Shown: positions 16,780-24,048 of the stretch, piece by piece
How the letters are laid out: the number at the start of each line of letters is the position of its first letter
How positions within the stretch are numbered: position 1 is the first letter of the stretch
IMG/VR virus record: IMGVR_UViG_3300045973_000529
Coordinates: 62,001 to 126,000 of that record
Strand: one strand, 5' to 3'
Length of the DNA: 64,000 nucleotides
Source of the DNA: a virus
The notes under the pieces: model-generated
What the model saw: only the letters and a program-made list of their open reading frames with translations
Databases searched by the model: none
What the model was told of the DNA's origin: nothing
Position numbers and translations under genes: made by a program

Positions 16780-17393
16780 ACGTTTTTCAACGCATTGAGC
16801 GTGGGATCGCACTGGGGATCGGCAAGATCCACTGGAAGGGTACCAATGAACTCGATCAAGAGCAGGTCAGTCACATCAAGGGTCTCCTTGAGAAGGACTA
16901 CTACATCCTTCTGTCACATCGAAACAACCATCTGAGCACGTTCTTCATTGGACTGCTCTCGTTCTGCCTCACAGGTAAGTGGGCATACTGGTGCCACGCG
17001 TTGATGAACGTTGAAGATGAGGTCAAGACGGATGATGACTACCGCTTCATCGAGGCAGTTGGTACCGGTGTCCGGTATGCTGGGGTCAGTGAAGTCCTGG
17101 ATGTGCACGGCATCGTGCTCTTGAAGCCGAAGAACATGTCACTCGAAGAGTGGACGGCGGCCCTGGACAGGGCAAAGACGGAACTCGGCAAGCCTTATGA
17201 CACGTTGTTCGACCTGAGCAATGATCAGTCGTTGTCATGCGTCGAGCTTGTTCGTGTTGCACTTCAAGGCAGCCCGAACTACGCGGCGGACTTTGCGAAC
17301 TTCGAAGCCATGATCAAGGCAAAGAAGAACCTGACGCCTTCAATGTTCTACGACTGCCCGGACTTCGAGGTGGTGTACGAAGTTCGTCGGTAA
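16776..17393 (+). CDS. YiiX-like permuted papain-fold protein, 205 aa
   Basis: I choose the ATG at 16776 (ATGA overlap, GGAGCAGC upstream). The arrangement fits the permuted NlpC/P60-like (YiiX/DUF830) family: an I-L-L-S-H-R-N strand, then the active-site His74 in W-C-H-A-L-M, then Y-D-T-L-F-D-L-S-N-D and the nucleophile Cys155 in L-S-C-V-E-L-V. A short hydrophobic stretch (residues 55-68) precedes the His. Family members cleave amide bonds in peptidoglycan or lipoproteins, or act as acyl transferases. Encoded in the fibre operon, it could be a virion enzyme for cell-wall penetration. Confidence 0.75.
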   Translation: MNVFQRIERGIALGIGKIHWKGTNELDQEQVSHIKGLLEKDYYILLSHRNNHLSTFFIGLLSFCLTGKWAYWCHALMNVEDEVKTDDDYRFIEAVGTGVRYAGVSEVLDVHGIVLLKPKNMSLEEWTAALDRAKTELGKPYDTLFDLSNDQSLSCVELVRVALQGSPNYAADFANFEAMIKAKKNLTPSMFYDCPDFEVVYEVRR

Positions 17394-17397
17394 ATAG
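17390..17397 (+). promoter_or_regulatory. T4-type late promoter touching a start codon
   Basis: GTAAATAG contains the stop of the papain-fold gene (TAA 17391-17393) and ends 3 bases before the next ATG. By T4 geometry the transcript would begin at or just inside that ATG. Confidence 0.55.
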
Positions 17398-17400
17398 AGC

Positions 17401-17784
17401 ATGTCCATCAACGCCTGCTCCATCAACGGTTTCACCATTGACGCCAGGCGTTGCCGTGACAAGTTCCACGACCTGATTCCGATTCTGCACCCACCAACCA
17501 CCACACCGACATCGAACGGTGGTTGGACGCAGAAGCGGCCGCCTGAGCATTATCGTGGCATCAACCCGCCACGCTGGGATGACAAGCAGGTTCCGACCCC
17601 GACCGAGCTGGATCGCGTTACCGTCACTGTCGAGATCTTCGGCATGAAGGGCTCTGATGAACAGCAGATCGTACCGCGTCTGGATCTGGTCACCGTCACC
17701 GACATCCACATTGAGAACGGTGATGTTGACGTCCACATCGACAACTTCCAAGTGACCATTCATGCTGACACTGACAAGCACTAA
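17401..17784 (+). CDS. Hypothetical late protein, 127 aa
   Basis: Family not recognised. An N-terminal stretch rich in Cys and Ile is followed by a Pro/Thr-rich linker (residues 28-60) and a beta-rich acidic C-terminus with repeated D-x-H-I strands. It has no clear Shine-Dalgarno and a late promoter almost touches the ATG, so either the mRNA is leaderless or translation is coupled to the gene upstream. It overlaps the next gene by 23 bases. Confidence 0.6.
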   Translation: MSINACSINGFTIDARRCRDKFHDLIPILHPPTTTPTSNGGWTQKRPPEHYRGINPPRWDDKQVPTPTELDRVTVTVEIFGMKGSDEQQIVPRLDLVTVTDIHIENGDVDVHIDNFQVTIHADTDKH

Positions 17785-18370
17785 TCGGGTAACCTTCAAC
17801 GTGAACGTGTTCGGCACTGCCGCAACACCAACGGTGAGGTGCATCCTGGGTGAAGGTCCTGGGCTGTCGTTCCCAGCGACGAAACTTCAGGACGGACAGT
17901 ATGAAGTTCTCATGGACCTGCCGAAGGACCTGAAAGTGGGTGCGCACCCGTTCAAAGTCGAAGTACTATTGAACGGTCGGCTGTTCACTCCAGTGACTCA
18001 CAGCGTCGAGGTAACAGGCGGAGCCACTAATCCTGTTCCACCTGTTGTTGCACCTGCCGTGCCTGTAGCCACACCAGAGTCCGTGGCTCCTGCACCGACC
18101 GTTTCACTGATGGCCAGTGTCACCGAAACTGGCGCAAAAAGCCGTGCAGCTATTTCAGCACTCGAAGCACTGGCAAAGAAGCCAGTCGAGCAGCGGGTCG
18201 CGCCAAAGCATGAGCCTGTTCGGGCGAAACTCACAATGGCTGACATTGCTATGACAGCGGAAGCCATTGAGCCGACTCGCAAGCCAAAGAAGGCAGCCAA
18301 AGTTCCTGAAGCCATCTGCACTCCAACCGTCCCGGTCACAATGACCAAGGGCGCCATCATCTACAAGTGA
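17762..18370 (+). CDS. Putative virion protein, Ig-like domain plus Pro/Ala-rich tail, 202 aa
   Basis: Residues 8-85 form an Ig-like beta sandwich by eye (F-N-V-N-V-F-G, Y-E-V-L-M-D-L-P, F-K-V-E-V-L-L-N-G-R-L-F). A Pro/Ala/Val linker (residues 90-118) leads to a basic, Ala-rich helical tail. The layout is seen in phage head or decoration proteins and in scaffold-associated proteins, but I cannot assign a family. It is the last long gene of the late block. Confidence 0.6.
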   Translation: MLTLTSTNRVTFNVNVFGTAATPTVRCILGEGPGLSFPATKLQDGQYEVLMDLPKDLKVGAHPFKVEVLLNGRLFTPVTHSVEVTGGATNPVPPVVAPAVPVATPESVAPAPTVSLMASVTETGAKSRAAISALEALAKKPVEQRVAPKHEPVRAKLTMADIAMTAEAIEPTRKPKKAAKVPEAICTPTVPVTMTKGAIIYK

Positions 18371-18380
18371 CATACACATC

Positions 18381-18560
18381 ATGAAGATCCTCAGCGACAA
18401 CGCCGTCTCGAAGACTGAACTCAACGACCTCCTAGCAAACCAGACCGTTCTCCTGAACGAGTGGGCGGTCCAGAAGAACCAAATCACGGACCTGAAGGCA
18501 ATGCTCTTCGCCTCATTCGTCGTGAACATCGTGGTGGCGCTCGTCTGCAAGTTCGTCTAA
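18381..18560 (+). CDS. Small C-terminally anchored membrane protein, 59 aa
   Basis: An N-terminal helical, charged part is followed by one hydrophobic segment (M-L-F-A-S-F-V-V-N-I-V-V-A-L-V) that ends three residues from the C-terminus. This is a tail-anchor topology seen in some phage holins, antiholins and envelope-modulating proteins. No partner lysis gene lies next to it, so the role is open. Confidence 0.6.
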   Translation: MKILSDNAVSKTELNDLLANQTVLLNEWAVQKNQITDLKAMLFASFVVNIVVALVCKFV

Positions 18561-18611
18561 CGCGCGGAGCGTAGCAGGCATTAGCCGACGAATAGCCCGC
18601 CGCCGTTACAG

Positions 18612-18628
18612 ACCCGTTCAACACGGGT
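18612..18628. other. Hairpin upstream of an early promoter
   Basis: ACCCGT/ACGGGT stem with a 5-base loop, between a GTTACA element and the TATAGT -10. No T-run follows, so it is not a normal terminator. Confidence 0.5.
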
Positions 18629-18639
18629 TCAAGGTTCTG

Positions 18640-18648
18640 TGGTATAGT
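18640..18648 (+). promoter_or_regulatory. Extended -10 early promoter
   Basis: TGGTATAGT, an extended -10 with GTTACA about 35 bases upstream. The first ATG (18655) is 7 bases downstream and opens a 12-codon frame that overlaps the 18680 gene in another frame. Confidence 0.6.
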
Positions 18649-18679
18649 GCTCCTATGCACTTCCACAAGGACCTTTCCA

Positions 18680-18898
18680 ATGCTCACTGCTAGCCAAATC
18701 GCTGTCCTCAACGGCGTGATCTCTCGTCTCCAGGAATTGGTCAACATCAAACGGGACTCCGTCAGAGACCTGCTGCAGGTCTACACCGTCGGTGGTCACG
18801 ACGCCGAAGCCGCTCGGGTCCTCGCCGAGACCGAATCCATCGAAATCGCCCACATCGTCACCACCATCACGGAACTGCGCAACCTGCGCGGGAACTGA
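18680..18898 (+). CDS. Hypothetical early protein, 72 aa
   Basis: Family not recognised. Fully helical by composition, with an Ile/Leu/Val heptad pattern, and acidic toward the C-terminus. The ATG at 18680 follows AAGGACC and is preferred to in-frame upstream codons that would overlap the promoter. First gene of a small early operon that leads to RNA ligase. Confidence 0.65.
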   Translation: MLTASQIAVLNGVISRLQELVNIKRDSVRDLLQVYTVGGHDAEAARVLAETESIEIAHIVTTITELRNLRGN

Positions 18899-18899
18899 C

Positions 18900-19109
18900 A
18901 TGACCATCGAAACCAACGTACAAGCCACGCTCGAGTACCTGGATGCGGCCATCGATGCAGCGCATCGCGGCATCGCCTTGGTGCACCAGACGCTCGGAGC
19001 AGCCCGCAACAGCGATCAACGCAAGGGGTCCGAACTCGCGCTGGCCGTGGCAGAACGCCGCCTCGACGAGCTGAAGACGGTCCGCAAGCTGCTGACCAAG
19101 GTTGCCTGA
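18900..19109 (+). CDS. Hypothetical early protein, 69 aa
   Basis: Family not recognised. Starts one base after the previous stop. Helical, Ala-rich, with a basic C-terminal third (A-E-R-R-L-D-E-L-K). Probably part of a small helical-bundle protein. Confidence 0.62.
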   Translation: MTIETNVQATLEYLDAAIDAAHRGIALVHQTLGAARNSDQRKGSELALAVAERRLDELKTVRKLLTKVA

Positions 19110-19111
19110 TC

Positions 19112-19435
19112 ATGTCTGAAGTCCTCGATCGTCAAGCCGCGATCCTCACGGCCGCCCGCCACGCTGGTGATCACATCGCCCGCGTCGTGCAGCTGCTCAT
19201 CGACGGTGTTGCCTTCCCGACGGACGGCAAGACCTACGAGGTCTTCAGTCACGAGGGTGACGAGCTCGGTTCCATCACTACCGCCGATCTTGGCTTCGCC
19301 ATCAACCTCATGCGTCGCATGGGCCGCGAACCTGGTAAGTGCAAGCACTACACCTACGACCCAGCCACGAAGACCTTCCCACCGACCTACCAACCAGCTT
19401 TCACTTTCGCGTGGGTTGGTTGGATCGGCCACTGA
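19112..19435 (+). CDS. Hypothetical early protein, 107 aa
   Basis: Family not recognised. N-terminal helices with A-A-R-H-A-G-D-H are followed by an aromatic, Pro-containing C-terminal third ending in F-A-W-V-G-W-I-G-H. No membrane segment. Two bases separate it from the gene upstream and 16 from RNA ligase. Confidence 0.65.
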   Translation: MSEVLDRQAAILTAARHAGDHIARVVQLLIDGVAFPTDGKTYEVFSHEGDELGSITTADLGFAINLMRRMGREPGKCKHYTYDPATKTFPPTYQPAFTFAWVGWIGH

Positions 19436-19451
19436 ATCGCTAAGGACATCC

Positions 19452-20603
19452 ATGTTCCCGAACATCAAGCATCTCTCCGATCTGGTCCCGCACATCCAGG
19501 ACAACCCGCAGATCCGGGTGAAGGTCGAGCCGAATGGCTTCACCGTCGTGTGCTACATGCTGCAGGACGAGGACACCTTCTCGGGTGCCAACGCCGAGTT
19601 CGCAGCCGAGTGCCGCGGTATCACGTTCGACACGAACGGCAAGATCGCGGCTCGGACGCTGCACAAGTTCTTCAACGTCGGCCAGGAAGACAGCACCCGT
19701 CCCGAGGTGATCCGCTGGCAGGACGTCGTTCGCATCATGGACAAGCGTGACGGATCGATGATCACGCCGGTGCTGGTGAACGGCGGCGTGAAGTGCAAGA
19801 CCAAGAAGTCGTTCGACACCAAGGAAGCGGCCCTGGCCGACGAGATCCTGCACCAAATCGAAACCATCGATGGTGCCAAGGACCAGTTCAAGCTCGAATG
19901 GACGCGCAATCTGCTTCGCTTCGGCTACACGCCGACCTTCGAGATCACGTCACCGAAGTTGCCGATCGTGCTGCTGTACGACAAGGACGAACTGACCCTG
20001 CTGCATGTTCGCGAGAACGTGACCGGCCGGTACCTCGACGAAGACGAGGTGAAGGCGCTCGAGCCGCCGTTCCCGATCGTCGAGAACGTGATGCGGCAGT
20101 TCATGCGCCCAGGCGTGCCGGCCAATCTCGTGTCCTGGGACCTGCTCAAGACCGCGGCCGAGACGGCCGAAGGTGTCGAGGGCTGGGTGATCCAGTTCCG
20201 CAATGGCGATATGGTCAAGCTCAAGACGGCCTGGTACTGCGCGCTGCATCACTCGGTGACCTTCACCCGGTGGCGTGACATCGCTCGCTCGGTGGTTGCG
20301 GATCAGTCCGATGACCTGAAGGCGGCGTTCGCGATGACGGGCCGCTCGATCGAGCCGATCCTGTTCGTGGAACGCGCCATCAAGAACAAGATCGCGCTTG
20401 ACCGTGGAACGGCTGAAGTGCATGCACTTATCGGCACGCTGGGCAAGACGGCCAAGGACATGGCGCTCATGCACAAGGGCCATCCGCTGTTCGGCCAGAT
20501 CATGCGGCTGTTCCGTGGTCAGGAAGTGAACTGGATGGAGTTCTACGAGAAGAACCATCTCGACACCGACTGGTCGCTGGAAGTCGTGGGAGAAGAAGCA
20601 TGA
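19452..20603 (+). CDS. rnlA: T4-type RNA ligase 1
   Basis: ATP-dependent ligase that joins 3'-OH and 5'-phosphate RNA ends; T4 Rnl1 reseals tRNA cut by host anticodon nucleases. Start taken at 19452 behind AAGGACATCC. Nucleotidyltransferase motifs: I with the adenylated Lys98 (K-R-D-G-S), the upstream R-G-I-T-F-D, motif III-like F-E-I-T-S-P, motif IV-like E-G-W-V-I-Q-F, and motif V K-L-K-T-A-W-Y. The C-terminal 110 residues are helical as in T4 Rnl1's tRNA-specificity domain. Length (383 aa) is close to T4 (374). No polynucleotide kinase/phosphatase partner is visible in the window. Confidence 0.93.
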   Translation: MFPNIKHLSDLVPHIQDNPQIRVKVEPNGFTVVCYMLQDEDTFSGANAEFAAECRGITFDTNGKIAARTLHKFFNVGQEDSTRPEVIRWQDVVRIMDKRDGSMITPVLVNGGVKCKTKKSFDTKEAALADEILHQIETIDGAKDQFKLEWTRNLLRFGYTPTFEITSPKLPIVLLYDKDELTLLHVRENVTGRYLDEDEVKALEPPFPIVENVMRQFMRPGVPANLVSWDLLKTAAETAEGVEGWVIQFRNGDMVKLKTAWYCALHHSVTFTRWRDIARSVVADQSDDLKAAFAMTGRSIEPILFVERAIKNKIALDRGTAEVHALIGTLGKTAKDMALMHKGHPLFGQIMRLFRGQEVNWMEFYEKNHLDTDWSLEVVGEEA

Positions 20604-20929
20604 GCTATCGCGAACGCAGTCACTGGCTTCTCCTCACGCAGGAGGAGCTGAATGCCAAGCCGACTCGTGAGCTGCTCGCCATCCTGCAGTGGGCGCGGTA
20701 CGTGCCGAAGTGCTCTTGCGGTCAGATGCTCGGTGACTGCGACGGTGGCCTGACTGAGGACGAGCGCCAGCGCGTTCAACAGCGCTTCGCGCTGAAGATC
20801 CGTACCAAGACCGCGCTGAACACGCAGTACGACGGCGTCGTTCGCGGTCATGTCCCGGGTCGCGCCGAAGGCAAGAAGATCCGCCGTGATCGTCAAGCCC
20901 GCAAAGAACGCAAGCAATTGGAGTATTGA
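20600..20929 (+). CDS. Hypothetical basic protein, 109 aa
   Basis: Family not recognised. Contains C-S-C-G-Q-M-L-G-D-C near residue 38, a possible half zinc site, and a very basic C-terminus (K-K-I-R-R-D-R-Q-A-R-K-E-R-K) that could contact nucleic acid. ATGA coupling to RNA ligase suggests shared expression and perhaps a related task. Confidence 0.65.
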   Translation: MSYRERSHWLLLTQEELNAKPTRELLAILQWARYVPKCSCGQMLGDCDGGLTEDERQRVQQRFALKIRTKTALNTQYDGVVRGHVPGRAEGKKIRRDRQARKERKQLEY

Positions 20930-20930
20930 C

Positions 20931-21143
20931 ATGGCCTGCAACTGTCCCGATGCCGAGTGGCACTACACCTCTCGCTGCGCTGGTGCTCAACGACTGCCAG
21001 CGGCGCAGCCTGCGACGTACCAACCGGCTCGGCCGGCCGAGCCGCGACAAAACATGCTGGCCTGCAAGTGCCCAGATGCCGAATGGCACCACTACGGCTG
21101 CGCCTTGTCTGTGCAGCGCCACCCGTTCACCTTCAACGCGTGA
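20931..21143 (+). CDS. Small protein with duplicated Cys/His motif, 70 aa
   Basis: The motif C-x-C-P-D-A-E-W-H followed by C-A occurs twice (from residues 3 and about 44), separated by a Pro/Ala-rich linker. Each copy has three Cys and one His and could hold one zinc ion. I know no named family. The internal duplication and the position one base after the previous gene support a real product. Confidence 0.66.
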   Translation: MACNCPDAEWHYTSRCAGAQRLPAAQPATYQPARPAEPRQNMLACKCPDAEWHHYGCALSVQRHPFTFNA

Positions 21144-21148
21144 AGATC

Positions 21149-21445
21149 ATGTCCGAATACACCATCACCCACGACACTGGCATGGAAATCTGGCGCGGCC
21201 AGGCGCCGTGTCCCGAGCAACTCCCGTACGCAGGTGATGTGCTCGAGGTCGTCAAACCGTTCTGGACGCTGGGCGAGTACCAGTACCTCGAAGGCGACAC
21301 GCTGACGCTCGAGCAGCGGACCCGCAAGGCACCCTTTGGCCGGTCCAGCTCGCTCGGGAATTGGATCGTCAAGGACAAGTACCAGACCTCGATCTGGACA
21401 AACATCGAGTGGATGCTGGCTGACGGCATCGTGAAGGTCAAGTGA
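21149..21445 (+). CDS. Hypothetical protein, 98 aa
   Basis: Family not recognised. Beta-rich with several Trp/Tyr residues (E-I-W-R-G-Q, P-F-W-T-L-G-E-Y-Q-Y-L-E-G-D-T-L-T-L), reminiscent of a small barrel. I place the start at 21149, five bases after the upstream stop, since longer in-frame options run through the previous gene. TGATG links it to the next gene. Confidence 0.64.
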   Translation: MSEYTITHDTGMEIWRGQAPCPEQLPYAGDVLEVVKPFWTLGEYQYLEGDTLTLEQRTRKAPFGRSSSLGNWIVKDKYQTSIWTNIEWMLADGIVKVK

Positions 21446-21603
21446 TGATCACCGATTTCAGGGGCGTGGTCGATGACCTCTTCGAGTACCTGTACCGGCA
21501 GCGCGACGATTCGCTCCGTGCTGGCGACATGGCTGGGTACTCTGAAGCCGTCGACGCGCTGAATCTGCTTCGCGACATGGTCGCCAAGAACACAACATCA
21601 TGA
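21445..21603 (+). CDS. Small acidic helical protein, 52 aa
   Basis: Family not recognised. Two helices are predicted by composition (V-V-D-D-L-F-E-Y-L-Y-R and A-V-D-A-L-N-L-L-R-D-M-V). The ATG overlaps the previous stop and the end overlaps the next start by ATGA, so it is kept in a strict coupling chain. Confidence 0.62.
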   Translation: MITDFRGVVDDLFEYLYRQRDDSLRAGDMAGYSEAVDALNLLRDMVAKNTTS

Positions 21604-22013
21604 CCACCTTCAAGCACTACGAGCTGGGGTCGCTGAAAGTAGGTGCGCAGCTCGCGCTCTCGAATCGGCTCTACGTCTCTGGTTGGACGTTGTCGAATCT
21701 CTACCGCGACTTCGTCGACGGTTACAGGGCCGAGGGCTCGCAGATCGTGATCGCAAGCCATGGCTCAAATCCAGCAACCCCAGTCGCCCTGGCGCTGTAC
21801 TACGGGCGGGACCATCAGGTCATGGCTTTCACGCGTCAGTCATTCCGCCGTCAGGGGCTGGCGGTCGAGTGCGTCAAGCGACTGAAGAACCTCCCAGAGA
21901 ACGTCGTCGCTGGTGAAGGCATTGATGGCACGCTCGAGTTCTGGCAGAAGGCCGGCATCCCAGCCCACGCCCGCGACTACAACTTTTGGCCAAGAGGTCA
22001 TCGCTTCGAATAG
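21600..22013 (+). CDS. GNAT-like acyltransferase-fold protein, 137 aa
   Basis: The segment F-R-R-Q-G-L-A-V-E-C-V-K-R-L near residue 80 fits the acetyl-CoA pyrophosphate loop and following helix of GNAT enzymes (R/Q-x-x-G-x-G/A). The preceding strand (V-A-L-A-L-Y-Y-G) and the later W-Q-K-A-G-I (compare F-Y-x-K-x-G-F) match the GNAT order. It is short for the family, so it may be a trimmed version. No substrate can be named. Last gene of the early operon before a bidirectional terminator zone. Confidence 0.5.
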   Translation: MTTFKHYELGSLKVGAQLALSNRLYVSGWTLSNLYRDFVDGYRAEGSQIVIASHGSNPATPVALALYYGRDHQVMAFTRQSFRRQGLAVECVKRLKNLPENVVAGEGIDGTLEFWQKAGIPAHARDYNFWPRGHRFE

Positions 22014-22017
22014 CGGT

Positions 22018-22056
22018 CGGCGACACCAGGAATGCACCAGGGACCCTAGGGTCCCT
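22018..22056 (+). terminator. Palindromic terminator after the early operon
   Basis: Perfect 18-base palindrome AGGGACCCTAGGGTCCCT (22039-22056) followed by GAGTTGTTT. An outer 9-bp inverted repeat CGGCGACAC/GTGTCGCCG (22018-22026 with 22088-22096) encloses it. The same palindrome core appears at 39291. Confidence 0.75.
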
Positions 22057-22119
22057 GAGTTGTTTGGTACTACACCGACACCTTCGAGTGTCGCCGGCCT
22101 GGAACTGTTACATCTGCTG

Positions 22120-22141
22120 AAGAAAGCGGGGCCGTAGCCCC
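22120..22141 (-). terminator. Terminator of the minus-strand PhoH operon
   Basis: On the minus strand GGGGC-TACG-GCCCC is followed by GCTTTCTT. It lies just past the phoH stop. Confidence 0.7.
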
Positions 22142-22149
22142 ACTGAAAC

Positions 22150-22902
22150 TTACGCGCGACGGCGGACTTGGCCGCCAGCGGAGACGCGCTCTTCAGGCGC
22201 GTCGAGGTGCGTGAGGAGCTCACGCACGAGTTCAGAACGTTGGATGTCGCGATGGGTGAACTGGATCACCTGAATCATGCGTGACTTCCCAGCCAAGCGG
22301 CGCGTCAGCCACTCAAGGCCATTCTCGGCGATACCGCGAAGATCGCACTGAGAACCGTCGCCGTTCACGACGAATGTGCTGTAGTTGCCGGCACGTGTGA
22401 CGAAGAGCTTGATCTGCTCGATCGTCGTATTCTGTGCTTCGTCCAGAATCACGTACGAGTTGTTGAACGTTCGACCACGCATGTACGCGAGCGGCGCGAA
22501 CTCGATCTTGCCGCTGTCCATGAGCTTCTTGGCCATGGTAACGCCGACGAGCTCTTCAAGCGCGTCGAGCAGTGGGCGGAGATACGGACTGATCTTCTCT
22601 TCGAAGGTGCCTGGAAGGAACCCAAGGCTTTCACCTGCTTCGCAGACCGGGCGTGTCAGCACGATCTTGGAAACTTCATTGGACAGAAGCTTCTCAACGC
22701 CAACAGCCATGGCGAGGAAGGACTTACCGGAACCTGCAGGACCATCGCCAATCGTCAGCGGCATTTGGCGCAGCGACTCAAGGTAAAGTTCTTGTGCAAG
22801 TGATTTCGGTTGTGGAGTGAAGCGGAGTTTGATAACCTTTGGACCCTCTTGGGAAATCGGTTGTGGATACTTGTTTTCGCGGTTGAGAAGCTTACGACCC
22901 AT
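22150..22902 (-). CDS. phoH: PhoH-family ATPase
   Basis: P-loop NTPase of the PhoH family, common in large phages. Walker A is G-P-A-G-S-G-K-S (residues 54-61), the P-V-C-E-A-G-E-S-L-G-F-L-P-G-T segment near residue 84 is the family hallmark, and Walker B is Y-V-I-L-D-E-A-Q-N. The Q-R-S-E-L-V-R-E end matches the usual C-terminus. It has an excellent AGGAGG site on the minus strand. It is last in a three-gene minus-strand late operon. The cellular role of PhoH is unsettled; links to RNA metabolism and phosphate stress have been proposed for host proteins. Confidence 0.93.
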   Translation of the reverse strand: MGRKLLNRENKYPQPISQEGPKVIKLRFTPQPKSLAQELYLESLRQMPLTIGDGPAGSGKSFLAMAVGVEKLLSNEVSKIVLTRPVCEAGESLGFLPGTFEEKISPYLRPLLDALEELVGVTMAKKLMDSGKIEFAPLAYMRGRTFNNSYVILDEAQNTTIEQIKLFVTRAGNYSTFVVNGDGSQCDLRGIAENGLEWLTRRLAGKSRMIQVIQFTHRDIQRSELVRELLTHLDAPEERVSAGGQVRRRA

Positions 22903-22938
22903 GTGATCCTCCTACAGGACTGGGTGATGGCGAACTCG

Positions 22939-23103
22939 TCAGAGCAGGAGGTTGGCCTCCTGATGGCGGGCGATAACAGACAAACGGGCCGGAGTAAAAG
23001 GCTGTGCGACGATTGTTCGCACCTGTTGTAGGGGTTGGCCCTCATCTGCCTCGAGAACGATGCAGGCTTGTTGCTGCACCGGGGAGTTCCTTGTGTTGGA
23101 CAT
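22939..23103 (-). CDS. Small hypothetical late protein, 54 aa
   Basis: Family not recognised. Its ATG overlaps the TAA of the gene upstream on the minus strand (TAATG), which supports the start. Gln-rich, with no membrane segment or cysteine pair. Lies between a 127-aa gene and phoH in one operon. Confidence 0.6.
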   Translation of the reverse strand: MSNTRNSPVQQQACIVLEADEGQPLQQVRTIVAQPFTPARLSVIARHQEANLLL

Positions 23104-23486
23104 TAGTCCTGCTTGTAGGTAACGAACTTCATCCAATCGACGACGTTCTGTTCCTTGTTGTGCAGCATGCACTCACCAGCGGCGAGGCAGTCCAACAGGT
23201 ACTGCGCGAGCTTCACATGCTCAGCGTCCTTCATTTTCAACAGCGCTTCCTTGACTGCGGCTGACGTGCTGTCATCACCGTAGTTCACAGGATCTTCCAT
23301 CTGGAGATCGGCGCTCTTCAAGCCGTTCTTGAAGAAGCCACTGACCTTCGCGAGGACAAACAGCTGATAGGGGTTCGTGACCTTGCCGGCACTGACAATT
23401 TCCTGCAGCGTGAGATCGACGAGACGTGGAGTGTGCGTTGGAGCACCGTACACGGTATCGCTTTCGATCAGTTGATGGAGTTTCAT
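23103..23486 (-). CDS. Hypothetical late protein, 127 aa
   Basis: Family not recognised. Mostly helical. A late promoter lies 27 bases upstream on the minus strand, so it is the first gene of the operon ending in phoH. No catalytic signature is visible; the C-L-A-A-G-E-C-M-L-H-N segment holds two Cys and one His but has no zinc spacing I recognise. Confidence 0.68.
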   Translation of the reverse strand: MKLHQLIESDTVYGAPTHTPRLVDLTLQEIVSAGKVTNPYQLFVLAKVSGFFKNGLKSADLQMEDPVNYGDDSTSAAVKEALLKMKDAEHVKLAQYLLDCLAAGECMLHNKEQNVVDWMKFVTYKQD

Positions 23487-23513
23487 AGTGCTGCCGGTTA
23501 GGTTGACGATGTG

Positions 23514-23521
23514 CTATTTAG
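23514..23521 (-). promoter_or_regulatory. T4-type late promoter (minus strand)
   Basis: CTAAATAG on the minus strand, 27 bases before the 23486 start. Only four bases separate it from the plus-strand late promoter at 23526, forming a back-to-back pair. Confidence 0.78.
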
Positions 23522-23525
23522 CCCC

Positions 23526-23533
23526 GTAAATAG
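23526..23533 (+). promoter_or_regulatory. T4-type late promoter
   Basis: GTAAATAG, 20 bases before the 23554 start, followed by an AAGGAG ribosome site. Confidence 0.78.
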
Positions 23534-23553
23534 GTTGTGCCAAGGAGAGAACC

Positions 23554-23775
23554 ATGTCCGAGACCTTTGTTGATCAGCCTACGAACCCTATTCCTCCGCC
23601 AGACACCTGGCATGAGCTATCGTATAACCAATTGCTCGATGCTAAGACCCAACTTATGAACAAGCTCTACCTGGCCCGCGGGAAGCCTCTGTACCTCAAA
23701 CCGCTGAATACGGCGCTTGAGCGCATCGAGGCCTTCATTGCAGCGAAGCTGCAAGATCCGCGCGGTTTGGGTTAA
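23554..23775 (+). CDS. Hypothetical late protein, 73 aa
   Basis: Family not recognised. A Pro-rich start (residues 8-17) is followed by two basic helices. It is a single-gene unit under its own late promoter. It overlaps the convergent gene's stop by 4 bases, with no terminator hairpin between them. Confidence 0.66.
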   Translation: MSETFVDQPTNPIPPPDTWHELSYNQLLDAKTQLMNKLYLARGKPLYLKPLNTALERIEAFIAAKLQDPRGLG

Positions 23776-24026
23776 TGCGCCTTGTAAGTTTCGAGCATGC
23801 GCTCGAGCTGCGCGTGCAGGTTCACTAGATCGGCCGTCAGGCCCTTCGGAAGCTTTCGCTCCAGGACCTGCCCGATGAGGTAGTACGCCTCATCGATGAC
23901 ATCAGCCCAGTCTTGTTCGTCCATTTCATCAGGTGGAACGACATCCAGCAGATACATGTCGTGAACCTCGACTTTCTCGAGGAGCTCCTCGACTGTCGGT
24001 TCATTGGGCTCATTCTTGCTAGGCAT
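23772..24026 (-). CDS. Hypothetical acidic late protein, 84 aa
   Basis: Family not recognised. Very acidic (E-E-L-L-E-K-V-E-V, D-E-M-D-E-Q-D-W-A-D-V-I-D-E-A), helical. Minus-strand gene with an AAGGGGA ribosome site, driven by the late promoter at 24095. Its 5' leader overlaps that of the 703-aa virion gene on the other strand. Confidence 0.66.
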   Translation of the reverse strand: MPSKNEPNEPTVEELLEKVEVHDMYLLDVVPPDEMDEQDWADVIDEAYYLIGQVLERKLPKGLTADLVNLHAQLERMLETYKAH

Positions 24027-24048
24027 CCTGTTCCCCTTACACGTGGCA

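Noticed and set aside
19950-20558. Long minus-strand frame opposite RNA ligase
   Set aside because: Antisense shadow; His/Arg-rich composition typical of reverse frames in this genome and no start signal.
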